The notes: generated from the sequence alone by a model not told the origin. DNA of 49,329 bases from Acidobacteriota bacterium (GCA_029565065.1 JAKQOW010000126.1:1-49329), one strand, 5' to 3'; counted from the stretch's first letter, positions 37,504-46,358 are shown. Made by a program: numbers and translations.

Positions 37504-38649
37504 TCAAGACAGTCTGTTCGGTTGGAGTGGTATCAGGGGGATGACCAGGCGGGTGATCCACCGCCCGCCGGTCTCCGGAGTGGAGCGGAACTCGAATCGG
37601 CCCGGATAGAGCTGCTCCAGCCGGCTGCGGGTGTTGCTCAGTCCGATGCCGGCCACCCCGGCGCCAGATGCCGCCATCTCGGGTCCATCATTGAGAATTT
37701 CCACGCGCAGGGCGCCAGCCGCGCACCAGACCCGCACCGAGAGCAGGCCCGGTTCGAGCCGCCGGGCGATCCCGTGGCGGATGGCGTTCTCAACCAGCGG
37801 CTGCAGGATCATGTGGGGCACGAGTACCGCGTGAGCCGTGGGATCCACATCCAGCGTCAACCGCAGCTGGTCCCGAAGTCGGATCTTCTGGATGTCCAGG
37901 TAGGCGGCCAGCAACTCCACCTCCTTCTGAAGCGGGACCAGCGGGTCGGCGCCCCCCTCCAGTACGAGACGCAGCATGTCGCTGAGGCGCGTGATCATCC
38001 GGTCGGCCCGGTCGATGTCATGGTGCATGAGCTCGGATATGGAGTTGAGCGTGTTGAATAGGAAATGGGGCTGGAGCTGCATCTTCAGCGCCTGCAGACG
38101 CGCCTCGTTCAGGCTGGCCTCCAGACGGATGGCCTGGCGCTCCCGCTCGCGGGAGAGCTGGTAATGAGTCCAGGCGTAGCCCAGCCCCAGCACCAGCAGG
38201 TATTCGAGCACCCACCCGTAGGCCTTGCCCGTGAGGTTGAGCTGCAGCTGTTTCCAGAACGGCGGCAACGGGGTGATCTCGTATGCGTACCAGCGCGCCG
38301 TCGCGGAGTAGGCGGCGCCGAACGCCTCGCCCGCCAGGCGGTCGAGTCCCAGGAACACGGACTCCTTGATCACCATACCGGCGACGCCGGCCAGGAGGAT
38401 GACGAGCAGGGCCAGGGGCCAGCTGCGCCGCCGGATGGGGAGCCGCCGGATCATCCAGAGGATCGGCGGGATCATCACACCCAGGGCATACCAGTTCAGG
38501 CACGCTGTGACGAAGATCTGCGCGGGGGTCAGATGGCTGGCCAGTTCGCCGCCAGCCGTGAGCACGGTGTACATGGCCGGGATCAGGGTCAGACCCAGGA
38601 TTACCAGAAGCCACCGGCTGATGTGCCGCCATGCCAGATCGTCCACCAT
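37504..38649 (-). CDS. LytS/YehU-type sensor histidine kinase, orphan
   Basis: 381 aa, ATG at 38649 preceded by GGGGCAGG. Five or so hydrophobic segments occupy residues 12-165 (for example 12-30, 45-68, 79-100 and 145-165). A short coiled-coil and a His_kinase domain follow: QLQPHFLFNTLNSISELMHH with the phospho-accepting His195, then the ATPase region with ENAIRHG (Asn288), ILNDGP and GIGLSNTRSRLEQLYPG. The domain set is that of kinases normally paired with LytTR-type response regulators, but none is encoded beside it in this window. It is co-directional with the TonB-dependent receptor (gap about 540 bp containing palindromes) and divergent from the DUF4846 gene. A role in controlling the receptor is possible but inferred from position only. 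Confidence 0.92.
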   Translation of the reverse strand: MVDDLAWRHISRWLLVILGLTLIPAMYTVLTAGGELASHLTPAQIFVTACLNWYALGVMIPPILWMIRRLPIRRRSWPLALLVILLAGVAGMVIKESVFLGLDRLAGEAFGAAYSATARWYAYEITPLPPFWKQLQLNLTGKAYGWVLEYLLVLGLGYAWTHYQLSRERERQAIRLEASLNEARLQALKMQLQPHFLFNTLNSISELMHHDIDRADRMITRLSDMLRLVLEGGADPLVPLQKEVELLAAYLDIQKIRLRDQLRLTLDVDPTAHAVLVPHMILQPLVENAIRHGIARRLEPGLLSVRVWCAAGALRVEILNDGPEMAASGAGVAGIGLSNTRSRLEQLYPGRFEFRSTPETGGRWITRLVIPLIPLQPNRLS

Positions 38650-38801
38650 GGCCTGCCCCGCGCCGGCCCGGTCGGCGCCGCGTCTTCCCGTCGGCCCCGA
38701 TGTCCGGGCACGGTCCGGATGGAATGCCCGTATCTACGAACCCGCGATACGATTTGTTGCGTCGCCGATTGCGGACGGGCGGTTGTCGCACCCGCTTAGC
38801 C

Positions 38802-38831
38802 TTGCCAGAGGAAGGGATTCCCGCCTACAAT
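38802..38831 (+). promoter_or_regulatory. Sigma70-type promoter of the DUF4846 gene
   Basis: TTGCCA (38802-38807), an 18-nt spacer and TACAAT (38826-38831): 5/6 matches in each hexamer. It lies 36 nt before the ATG at 38868. Confidence 0.6.
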
Positions 38832-38867
38832 GAACCGGCGATGAGGTTCGGCCGTCCCGGAGGAATC

Positions 38868-39734
38868 ATGCGTCTGTGGATCGCAATCGGCGTGGCCCTG
38901 CTCGGCATGTGGGCATCCGCCCAGACCCCCGCCGGGGAGCGCGCCTACCGGTGGCTCCCCGACGACCGGGCGGCACACGCCCTGCGGCAGCGCATCCCGC
39001 CGCCGCCCGGCTTCGTGCGGGATGACCCGGCGGCGGGCTCTTTCGCCCGGTGGCTGCAGCGCCTGCCCCTGAAGCCGGGTCGGCCACTGGTGCGTTACTG
39101 GGACGGCACGCCCGTGCCGGTCCAGGACGGCCACTGCGCCGTGCTGGACCTGGACATCGGACGCCGCGACCTGCTCCAGTGCGCCGACGCGGTCATCCGG
39201 CTGCGAGCGGAGTACCTGTATGCCGCCGGCCGCGCCGACGCGGTCACGTTCCGCTTCACCAGCGGCCACGAGGCGGCCTGGCGGCAGTGGCGGGCGGGCT
39301 GGCGCCCGCGCGTCGCCGGCAACCGGGTGGAATGGCTTCAAGACGCCGCGCCGGACGCATCCTACGCCTCGTTCCAGCGGTACCTCCGGACGGTGTTCAC
39401 CTATGCCGGCTCCTACTCGCTGGCGCGCGACCTGCCCCGCACCGCGACCGACCGCGACCTGCGGGGCGGTGACGTGCTGGTCCTAGGCGGCTTCCCGGGC
39501 CACGTGATGCTCGTTGTGGATACGGCGCGTCAGCTCGAGACCGGCAAGCGGATCGTGCTCCTGGCCCAAGGCTACTACCCCGCCCAGGACGTGCACGTGC
39601 TGACCAACCCGGAGCATCCGGACATCGATCCCTGGTTTGCGCCCGCGCCCGACGGCACCGTGACCGCTGCCGGCTGGACGTTCTCAGCCACGCACCGCCG
39701 CCGCTTCCCAACCCCGGCCGATGAGCCGGAGTGA
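38868..39734 (+). CDS. Secreted DUF4846-family protein
   Basis: 288 aa. The ATG at 38868 has GGAGG five nt upstream and starts directly with a signal peptide (MRLWIAIGVALLGMWASA); the ATG at 38841 lacks such a site. The mature protein shows the pattern I associate with DUF4846: GSFARWLQRLPLKPG, VRYWDGTPVP, AVLDLDIGRRDLLQCADAV followed by IRLRAEYLYA, FRFTSGHEA, LRTVFTYAGSYSLARDL, GDVLVLGGFPGHVMLVVD and LLAQGYYPAQDVHVLTNP. The family has no settled function. Its conserved Asp, Cys and GHxxLVVD elements hint at an NlpC/P60-like or transglutaminase-like hydrolase, which is my inference only. It is followed after 66 nt by the M32 carboxypeptidase gene and probably shares its transcript. Confidence 0.85.
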   Translation: MRLWIAIGVALLGMWASAQTPAGERAYRWLPDDRAAHALRQRIPPPPGFVRDDPAAGSFARWLQRLPLKPGRPLVRYWDGTPVPVQDGHCAVLDLDIGRRDLLQCADAVIRLRAEYLYAAGRADAVTFRFTSGHEAAWRQWRAGWRPRVAGNRVEWLQDAAPDASYASFQRYLRTVFTYAGSYSLARDLPRTATDRDLRGGDVLVLGGFPGHVMLVVDTARQLETGKRIVLLAQGYYPAQDVHVLTNPEHPDIDPWFAPAPDGTVTAAGWTFSATHRRRFPTPADEPE

Positions 39735-39800
39735 CGCCGCGCGCCGGGTGGAGTGTGATTCCATTTCCGCCGGTCCCCGCGGCCCGGCATCGGAGGTCCG

Positions 39801-41300
39801 ATGACCCGCACCGATTACGACGACTTTCTGTACCGGATCCGCGAGCTCCACGACCTGCACCAGATCGACGGCTGGCTCCAGTGGGACCAGCAGGTCACCA
39901 TGCCCGCCGGTGGCTCCGGCGACCGGGCCGCCCAGATGGCCACCCTGTCGGGGCTGATCCACGAGCGGCTCACCGATCCGCGGCTGGGAGAGCTGCTGGA
40001 CCGCCTGGCGGACGCCCCGGGGCTGGACGACGCCCAGGCCGCCAACGTGCGTGAAACCCGCCGGGACCGCGACCGCGCCGTCCGCGTGCCGCCCGCGCTG
40101 GTGCAGGCCTTCGCCAGGGCCAAGGCGCTGGCGTTCGACGTCTGGCAGGCTGCGCGGCCCGCCGACGACTTTCGCTCGTTCGCCCCCCACCTGGAGGAAC
40201 TGGTGCGAATGGCCCGCGAGATGGCGGCACACATCGGCTACGCCCACGAGCCGTACGACGCGCTGCTGGACGAGTTCGAGCCGGGAATGTCGGCGGCGGC
40301 GGTCCAGGCCGTGTTCCAGCCGCTGGGCACCGAACTGCGCGGGATCCTCGACGGCCTGGAGGGGGCGCCGGAGCCGCGGACGGATTTTCTGACGCGGACC
40401 TACGACCCCGCCCGCCAGCAGACGTTCTGCCGCGCGTTGATCGCCGACCTCGGCTACGATCTGGAGCGGGGCCGCCTCGACGAATCGGCTCATCCGTTCA
40501 CCATCGGCAACGGCGATGACGTGCGGATCACCGTGCGGTACAATCCCCGCTTTCTCCCGTCGGCGCTTTTCGCCGCCATCCACGAGGCGGGGCACGCGCT
40601 GTACGAGCAGGGGCTGGACCCGGCGCACCGGCGCACCCCCATGGGCAACGCCGTGTCGCTGGGCGTCCACGAAAGCCAGAGCCGCCTCTGGGAGAACATG
40701 ATCGGCCGGTCGCCCGAGTTTTGGGCGCACTACTTCCCACGCCTGCAGGCGCTTTTCCCCGACGAGCTGGCGGACGTCTCCGCGGCGGAATTCGTCCGAG
40801 CGGTCAATGTGGTGCGACCGTCGCTGGTGCGCGTCGAGGCCGACGAGGTCACCTATGCGCTGCACATCCTGGTGCGCTTCGACATCGAGCGGGCCCTGGT
40901 CAACGGCGCCGTCGGGCCCGACGGCCTGCCGGAGCTGTGGCGTGAACGGATGCGGCATTACCTGGGAATCGCCCCGGCGGACGACCGCGATGGCGTCCTG
41001 CAGGACATCCACTGGGCCATCGGCTCATTCGGCTACTTTCCTACCTACGCGCTGGGTAACCTGTACGCCGCCCAACTCCGCGAGGCGATGCTTCGCGAAA
41101 TCCCCGATCTGGTGGCCCAGGTGGGCCGGGGACTGTTCCAGAAGCCGTTGGAGTGGTTGCGGGAGCGTGTGCACCGGCCGGGGCGGCTCCACCCGGCACC
41201 GGAGCTCATCCGCCGGGCCACTGGCGCCCCGCCCGACGCGTCTCATTTCATCCGGTATATCCGGACGAAATACGGCGCGCTGTACAACCAGGCGCTCTGA
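39801..41300 (+). CDS. M32-family (Taq-type) metallocarboxypeptidase
   Basis: 499 aa, the usual length for the family, with GGAGG five nt before the ATG. No signal peptide, so cytoplasmic. Zinc site HEAGH at 261-265 (His261, Glu262, His265), with third ligand Glu291 in the HES motif (GVHESQSRLWEN). The family motifs DESAHPF (228-233) and IHWAIGSFGYFPTY near 430-443 are present, so the active site looks complete. The enzyme releases C-terminal residues from peptides using a divalent metal. It sits between a DUF4846 protein and a secreted M3 peptidase. No promoter is seen in the 66-nt gap upstream, so it is probably cotranscribed with DUF4846. Confidence 0.95.
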   Translation: MTRTDYDDFLYRIRELHDLHQIDGWLQWDQQVTMPAGGSGDRAAQMATLSGLIHERLTDPRLGELLDRLADAPGLDDAQAANVRETRRDRDRAVRVPPALVQAFARAKALAFDVWQAARPADDFRSFAPHLEELVRMAREMAAHIGYAHEPYDALLDEFEPGMSAAAVQAVFQPLGTELRGILDGLEGAPEPRTDFLTRTYDPARQQTFCRALIADLGYDLERGRLDESAHPFTIGNGDDVRITVRYNPRFLPSALFAAIHEAGHALYEQGLDPAHRRTPMGNAVSLGVHESQSRLWENMIGRSPEFWAHYFPRLQALFPDELADVSAAEFVRAVNVVRPSLVRVEADEVTYALHILVRFDIERALVNGAVGPDGLPELWRERMRHYLGIAPADDRDGVLQDIHWAIGSFGYFPTYALGNLYAAQLREAMLREIPDLVAQVGRGLFQKPLEWLRERVHRPGRLHPAPELIRRATGAPPDASHFIRYIRTKYGALYNQAL

Positions 41301-41503
41301 CCGCCGGCCGCCATGGGCGGATCCCGCGGTTGGCGTCGCGGCAGCCGGAGACAACGCGGCTCGCAGACCGACTGCCTCGTCTGATGGCACCCGTGCGCCA
41401 AAGAACCGGGTGCCCCGCATCTCCGGGCAGCTCGAAATCGAACTTCCCCTCGAAGGCTTCGTATAGTAGGATTCGTTGTTTCAACCTCAGGCAAGGAGAT
41501 CGC

Positions 41504-43432
41504 ATGATGCCCGTACTTCGCTTCCTTCGAACCGCAATCGCCCTCTTGGCCGTATGCGCCCTGGCGGTGCCGGCCATGGCGGCCGATGTGGAAATTCCCG
41601 ACTATTCCAACATACCCCGTGACCAGGTGCCCGAGGCCTACAAGTGGCGCGTCGAGGACATCTACCCCGACCTGGCCGCGTGGGAGGCGGAAAAGCAAGC
41701 CGTGATCGGCATGACCGGCGAACTCGATGCCCGGGCCAAGGACTGGACCGCGTCGGCCGACCGGATGTACGCCTTCGTCGACTGGCTCAGCGGCGTCCAG
41801 CAGCGCGCCATGCGCCTGTTCATCTACGCCAGCCTACAGGGTGACGGCGACCTGTCCAATCCGCTCTACAAGAAGATGCAGGGCGAGCTGCAGATGGTGT
41901 TCGTGAATTTCCAGTCCAAACTCGGCTTCATCAATCCCGACATCCTGAAGCTCGGTCAGGAGACGATTGACGCCTACGTCAAGGCCGAGCCGCGACTGGC
42001 GCCCTGGAAGGTGGGCTTTGACCAGGTGCTCCGCGAAAAGGACCACATCCTCCCCGCCGAGCAGCAGCGGCTGGTGGCGCTCACGGGCATGTTCGCCGGC
42101 GCGCCAAGCCAGGCGTCCACCATACTCAACGACCTGGATATCCCCCGGCCTGAGGTCACCCTGTCTGACGGCACGAAGGTCATTCTGAATCAGGCCAACT
42201 ACCAGAAGTACCGCGCCTCGGCCAACGCGGCCGACCGCCGGCTGGTGATGGAAACCTACTGGGCCAACCAGAAGCAGTACGCCAACACCTTCGCCGTGCT
42301 CCAGGATGCCGCGATCAAGCAGCACCTGTACCGGGCCCGCGTCAACAATTACAGCGACTGCCTCAACGCCGCCCTGTTCGGCAACGACATCGACCCGGCG
42401 GTCTACCATAACCTGATCCAGACCGTCCGCGAGAACCTGGCGCCGCTGCACCGCTACCTGCGCCTGCGCCAGAAGCTGCTGGGGCTCCCCGAGATGAAGT
42501 ACGGGGACGTCTACGCCTCGGCCGCCAAGTCCGTGGAGAAGCGCTACGCCTTCGACGAGGCGCGCCGGCTCGTGCAGGCCGCCATGCGGCCCCTCGGCTC
42601 CGACTATGCGGCCGCTCTGACCAAGGCGTTCGACGATCGCTGGATCGACATCTACCCCAACAAGGGCAAGGAGTCGGGCGCCTACTCCTCCGGCATCTAC
42701 GGCGTACATCCCTACGTCAAGATGAACTACGACGGCTCCTACAGCGACGTCTCCACGCTGGCCCACGAGCTCGGCCACGCCATGCACTCCTATTTCTCGA
42801 ACAAGACCCAGCCGCTCCCCACGTCCCAGTACCCCATCTTCCTGGCGGAGATCGCCAGCACCTTCAACGAGAACATGCTCATGCACGAGCTGCTCAAGTC
42901 GGAAACCGACGACGAGCTGAAGCTCTTCCTGCTGGATGGCTACATGGAGCGTTTCCGCGCCACCCTGTACCGCCAGACGCTGTTCGCCGAGTTCGAGCTG
43001 GCGATGCACCAGCACGTGGAAAAGGGCCAGACGCTCACCCCCGACTGGCTCAACGCCAAGTATCTCGAGCTCACCCGCGCCTACTACGGCCACGACCAGG
43101 GGGTGTTGAACGTCGAGGACTACATCCAGTACGAGTGGTCGGGCATCCCGCACTTCTACATGAACTATTACGTCTTCCAGTACAGCACCGGCATCGTGGC
43201 CTCGATGGCCCTGTCCGACAAGGTGATGGCCGGCGGCCCGGCCGAGCAACAGCGGTATCTCAAGTTCCTGCAGGCCGGCGGCAGCAAGTTCCCGCTGGAC
43301 ACGCTGCGCGACGCCGGCGTCGACATGTCCGACCCCGCAACGGTCCAGGCGGCCATGCGCCAGTTCGACGGCATGGTGAGCGAGATGGAGAAGATCGCGG
43401 CGCGGCTGGAGAAGAAACAGGCCGGTCGATAA
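41504..43432 (+). CDS. Secreted M3-family oligoendopeptidase (PepF-like)
   Basis: 642 aa. AAGGAG at 41493-41498 sets the start at 41504; longer in-frame extensions run through the intergenic region and are rejected. The signal peptide LRTAIALLAVCALAVPAMAA makes it periplasmic or secreted, unusual compared with the classical cytoplasmic PepF. Catalytic motif AHELGHAMHS with His421, Glu422 and His425, and third zinc ligand Glu449 in FLAEIASTFNE. The C-terminal PepF features YGHDQGVLNVEDYIQYEWSG (split here: YGHDQG, EYEW-like WSGIPHFYMNYYVFQY) are intact. It cleaves oligopeptides internally. A TATAGT at 41462-41467 could be its -10, but no -35 supports it. A strong terminator follows 28 nt after the stop. 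Confidence 0.94.
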   Translation: MMPVLRFLRTAIALLAVCALAVPAMAADVEIPDYSNIPRDQVPEAYKWRVEDIYPDLAAWEAEKQAVIGMTGELDARAKDWTASADRMYAFVDWLSGVQQRAMRLFIYASLQGDGDLSNPLYKKMQGELQMVFVNFQSKLGFINPDILKLGQETIDAYVKAEPRLAPWKVGFDQVLREKDHILPAEQQRLVALTGMFAGAPSQASTILNDLDIPRPEVTLSDGTKVILNQANYQKYRASANAADRRLVMETYWANQKQYANTFAVLQDAAIKQHLYRARVNNYSDCLNAALFGNDIDPAVYHNLIQTVRENLAPLHRYLRLRQKLLGLPEMKYGDVYASAAKSVEKRYAFDEARRLVQAAMRPLGSDYAAALTKAFDDRWIDIYPNKGKESGAYSSGIYGVHPYVKMNYDGSYSDVSTLAHELGHAMHSYFSNKTQPLPTSQYPIFLAEIASTFNENMLMHELLKSETDDELKLFLLDGYMERFRATLYRQTLFAEFELAMHQHVEKGQTLTPDWLNAKYLELTRAYYGHDQGVLNVEDYIQYEWSGIPHFYMNYYVFQYSTGIVASMALSDKVMAGGPAEQQRYLKFLQAGGSKFPLDTLRDAGVDMSDPATVQAAMRQFDGMVSEMEKIAARLEKKQAGR

Positions 43433-43459
43433 GACGTCGCAAGATTCCGGATGATGATC

Positions 43460-43494
43460 ATCGGCCGGATCCGTCGGATCCGGCCGATTTTTTT
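43460..43494 (+). terminator. Rho-independent terminator of the M3 peptidase gene
   Basis: ATCGGCCGGATCC, loop GTC, GGATCCGGCCGAT (43460-43488) is a perfect 13-bp stem followed by a T run to 43494. It sits in the convergent gap. For the opposite strand there is no T run after the stem. Confidence 0.95.
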
Positions 43495-44710
43495 ATTCCT
43501 TGACGAGTTCCACGCGACGGTTTCGGGCGCGCCCCAGTTCGGTGGCGTTGTCCGCGACCGGTTTCGATTCGCCTAGCCCCTTCGCCTCGAGCCGGCCGGC
43601 GTCGATCCCCTGCCCCGCCAGGTAAGCCTTGACCGCCTCGGCCCGCCCCTGCGACAGCTTCAGATTGTGCGCGTCGTCGCCCACCGAGTCGGTGTGCCCC
43701 TCGATGGTGAGCCGCCAGGCCGGTTCGGCCTTGAGGATCCGGATCACCTCGTCGAGGACCGGCTTCGATTCCGGTCGAATGGCCGTCGAGTCGACGTCGA
43801 ACAGTATGCCGTAGAGCCGCGAGCGGCCGGTCGCGGCAAGATCCTTCCGGAGCTCGCCGCCCACGGAGCCGGACCAGTGGGGGCAGCCGCCCACTTCGGG
43901 CGACACCTTCCGGCCGTCCCAGTTGCCCGCCGGCGCCGCCTCCTTGTCGGAGCCCCGCCACCAGAACCCGCGGAACGAATTCCCGTCGGGCGCGAACACC
44001 AGAATCGCCGGCCCCGCGTTCCCATCGCCCTCTTCCGTCCACTGGATCTTAATGACCCGCCCTTCGATGGCGCCCTCGAGGATGCCGTCCTTGTACTCGT
44101 AACAGCCGGCCAGAGCGGTGCCCTGCTGGCGGACGTGAAACAGGGAATAGCTGCTCTCGTAGGTGCCGGATATGTCGCTCGATCCCTTGGGTACCGCCGG
44201 GAGTTCGCCGAACCCGCGGATGGCGAACAGCTCGGTCCACTCCTCGCTGCCGTGATTGTCCTCGACGGTCAGGCGCACCCAGCGCCCCCTGGCCGGCTTG
44301 ACCGCCGGGAACGCCTGCCGATTGACGCCCTCCTGCAGCTCGGCGCGGAGCACTTCGACGAAGCCGGCATCGGACGACGTGTCGGAAATCTCCACGACCA
44401 CGTGCCGGGCGGCTGAGCCCGGCGTGTCCACGCCATCGGTGTCGAACTCGAAACGCTGGATGGTCGCCGGCGCCAGCAGTTCGAAGACGAACACGTTATC
44501 CCGGACCTTGCCCGTCTCGCTGGCCCAGCCGGAGGCGGAACACTCGTCGATGAGCCCAACCACCGGCCAGCCGCCGTAATACGCCGGTTCCACCACCGGC
44601 AGCGTCCCCGCATGCAGGGCCAGCAAGTTGACGGCCTCGGCCGCCAACGCGGCAACGCCTCCGGCGGCCAGAATGGCCATAATCACGAGACATCTTAAGT
44701 AGCGGCTCAT
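43493..44710 (-). CDS. OmpA-family protein with an F5/8C-like N-terminal domain
   Basis: 405 aa, AAGGAGGG before the ATG at 44710. The N-terminal signal peptide (LVIMAILAAGGVAALAAEA) directs export. Residues about 30-175 look like a discoidin/F5-8C-type beta-sandwich (LIDECSASGWASETG, FVFELLAPATIQRFEF, WVRLTVEDNHGSEEWTELFA), a fold often binding carbohydrates. A middle beta-rich domain (180-280) follows (ISGTYESSYSLFHVRQQG). The C-terminal 110 residues are an OmpA domain: LYGILFDVDSTAIRPES, LTIEGHTDSVGDDAHN, LSQGRAEAVKAYL and LGRARNRRVELV, with the Asp/Arg pair that binds diaminopimelate of peptidoglycan. The protein therefore should tether to the cell wall from the periplasm while displaying a binding module. 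No barrel domain is visible. It converges on the M3 peptidase gene and is preceded by repeat DNA. Confidence 0.92.
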   Translation of the reverse strand: MSRYLRCLVIMAILAAGGVAALAAEAVNLLALHAGTLPVVEPAYYGGWPVVGLIDECSASGWASETGKVRDNVFVFELLAPATIQRFEFDTDGVDTPGSAARHVVVEISDTSSDAGFVEVLRAELQEGVNRQAFPAVKPARGRWVRLTVEDNHGSEEWTELFAIRGFGELPAVPKGSSDISGTYESSYSLFHVRQQGTALAGCYEYKDGILEGAIEGRVIKIQWTEEGDGNAGPAILVFAPDGNSFRGFWWRGSDKEAAPAGNWDGRKVSPEVGGCPHWSGSVGGELRKDLAATGRSRLYGILFDVDSTAIRPESKPVLDEVIRILKAEPAWRLTIEGHTDSVGDDAHNLKLSQGRAEAVKAYLAGQGIDAGRLEAKGLGESKPVADNATELGRARNRRVELVKE

Positions 44711-44725
44711 GAATACCCTCCTTTG

Positions 44726-44890
44726 GGGGGACCTGGAACCTGGGTTCTGTGAGCTAGGACCTGGGACCTAGGTCCAGTGATCTGGGCTCTGGAATCTAGG
44801 ACCCAGCACCCAGATCCTAGGTCCCAATCCGAAAGCAATATTTTCCAAGTTCCAGCCGATTCACCCTTTCACCGATTCACCCATTCACCG
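44726..44890. repeat. Composite low-complexity repeat, copy D (GGACCTGGG and inverted TTCACCCAT modules)
   Basis: GGACCTGG/CTAGGACCTGGG units, with inverted counterparts GGACCCAGCACCCAG and CCTAGGTCCC, occupy 44726-44825. They are palindromic around GGACCTAGGTCC. TTCACCC units (the GGGTGAA repeat in the opposite direction) lie at 44858-44890. The repeat starts 4 nt upstream of the ribosome site of the OmpA-family gene, so its transcript or promoter must pass through it. Confidence 0.75.
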
Positions 44891-44900
44891 TCCCACCAAA

Positions 44901-45836
44901 TCACTGTGTCAACAATCCTTCACTCAAGATAAAGCCGTCCGAAATGGTCTGCTTCAGCGTCACCTTCAGCCGGCCGCCCTCCAGGGTGAGCACAGCCTCG
45001 GCCAGCGCGCCGGCGACCCGCTTGTTCAATGTCGCCGCAGTCCCCTTGACCGTGCCGCGGATCTCGTTGTTCATGAACTTGAGCGTGACTTCGCACCCCT
45101 CCTGAATGACGGTGAAGTTGCCGCCGCCCACGTTGCGCTTCTGGCCCACATTGATCGCCGAGGAGCCCTGAACGTCGGCCACCGTTAACACGCCTGTCCA
45201 CGATCCGGAGATGTCGCTGCATGGCCCGTCGGTCTCCCGGTTGAGGATCTTGGCCAGTTCCCGGAGAGCTTCCGGCGTGAACATGTCCGCCGGCAGCTGC
45301 TCCTCCAGCTCGTTGGGGAACCACTCCTTGGTGGGCCCAGGGCGCGGGAGATAATTGTAGCGCTCCTGATACACGTGGCCGAGTTCGTGGATGATGATCT
45401 TGGCGATGGCCAAGGCGCTTCGCGCCTCGCCGCCGCCGCCCGACGAGTACCAGCCGTCCTGGTTGAATTTGACCGTATTGGCATCAATGGTCTGGCCGCC
45501 GGCCGCCATCGCCATGGAGGATTGCAGGCCGGTGTAGATGAACTTCAGATTGGAATCGTTCAGGCAGTCCACCAGCCGCTGCCGGTCGGCCCGGGCCAGA
45601 TTGGACCATGTCCCCTTGTCGAGCTGGTACTTGAGCGCGGCCAGGATGGTCGGCACCTGCAGTTCGGCGAACACGCCGGCGTCGCGCCCCTGCTCAGCCA
45701 CCAACTGCACCCGGGGCCGCGTGGCGGACTCGTAGTACTCCTTGATGGCGTCCGTATCCACTGGCGCCGCCGCGGCGCCGGCGGCGATCAGGCACAGGCA
45801 GACCAGCGTCAAGGCGCTTCGGATTCCGTTAACCAT
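44901..45836 (-). CDS. Secreted protein with an HExxH zinc-protease-like motif
   Basis: 311 aa. The ATG at 45836 has AGGAGG five nt upstream; an upstream in-frame start at 45977 lacks one and would bury the signal peptide. Signal peptide: SALTLVCLCLIAAGAAAAP. The middle of the protein carries IAKIIIHELGHVYQERYNYL, an HELGH zinc-binding motif in a helix that follows a Gly/Ser-rich loop (SSGGGGEARSALA). The C-terminal 90 residues form a beta-rich domain of alternating strands (ISGSWTGVLTVADVQ, then FTVIQEGCEVTLKFMNNEIRG split over two strands) similar in layout to the middle domain of the adjacent OmpA-family protein. A third metal ligand was not identified and no known family is recognised, so peptidase activity is only a possibility. 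Same strand as the OmpA-family gene, with about 190 nt of repeat DNA between. Confidence 0.82.
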   Translation of the reverse strand: MVNGIRSALTLVCLCLIAAGAAAAPVDTDAIKEYYESATRPRVQLVAEQGRDAGVFAELQVPTILAALKYQLDKGTWSNLARADRQRLVDCLNDSNLKFIYTGLQSSMAMAAGGQTIDANTVKFNQDGWYSSGGGGEARSALAIAKIIIHELGHVYQERYNYLPRPGPTKEWFPNELEEQLPADMFTPEALRELAKILNRETDGPCSDISGSWTGVLTVADVQGSSAINVGQKRNVGGGNFTVIQEGCEVTLKFMNNEIRGTVKGTAATLNKRVAGALAEAVLTLEGGRLKVTLKQTISDGFILSEGLLTQ

Positions 45837-45929
45837 GTTGCCTCCTCGTCGGGCCACCGCTCCGGAAGGCGCACCGATCGCCTCGAAGGGCGCCGATTCA
45901 GAACAGATTTTGACAGATAGACTGCTCCC

Positions 45930-45958
45930 ATTGTGTCGGAACAGGGCGCCGGTGTCAA
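45930..45958 (-). promoter_or_regulatory. Sigma70-type promoter of the HExxH protein gene
   Basis: On the minus strand a perfect TTGACA (45958-45953), a 17-nt spacer and CACAAT (45935-45930) lie about 94 nt before the ATG. Confidence 0.55.
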
Positions 45959-46158
45959 CGGCTTCGCCAACATGCACGGATGGACGTTTGATCAGACAGA
46001 ACGAAAACGATCCTCGATGACGAGTGCGAGTACGATTACGATCAAGATTAATCAGTTACTCCCGCTTTTCTGACAATTTTTGGCAGGATTTTGGCCGCCC
46101 GATCGGCCGGGTCACCCAACTCATCATTGGCCGGCACCATCCACCCATTCACGACGAA

Positions 46159-46358
46159 AATAGCCAGGCGCAGCACCGCAAACGCGGGGCAGCGCCTGGA
46201 AGGCCAACTCGTTGACGCGCCGCGCCCCGGGTTCGGGGCGCGAGGAAAGAGTGACGGCGATCTCCACGCTTCCCCGCGCCCCTGTTCAGGGGCGCGCCGT
46301 GCCAATCGATTCGACTTTCCAGGCGCTGCCCGGCTTCGCCGGGCTGCGCCTGGCTATT
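46159..46358. repeat. 200-bp nested palindromic element with four GC-rich hairpins
   Basis: The outer arms 46159-46203 and 46315-46358 are imperfect reverse complements beginning with a 16-bp perfect match (AATAGCCAGGCGCAGC). Each arm is itself a hairpin, the right one CCAGGCGC…GCCCGG-CTTCG-CCGGGC…GCGCCTGG. Inside are two further hairpins, CGCGCCCC/GGGGCGCG (46221-46242) and CGCGCCCCTG/CAGGGGCGCG (46275-46296). No gene is supported here. Likely a REP/MITE-like mobile repeat or a structured RNA. The rest of 45960-46600 holds GATTACGA/GAGTACGATT-type low-complexity DNA at 46014-46054 and 46456-46510. Confidence 0.75.

Noticed and set aside
41462..41467. TATAGT as promoter of the M3 peptidase
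   Set aside because: No -35 hexamer at 16-19 nt scores above chance, so it was not listed as a feature.
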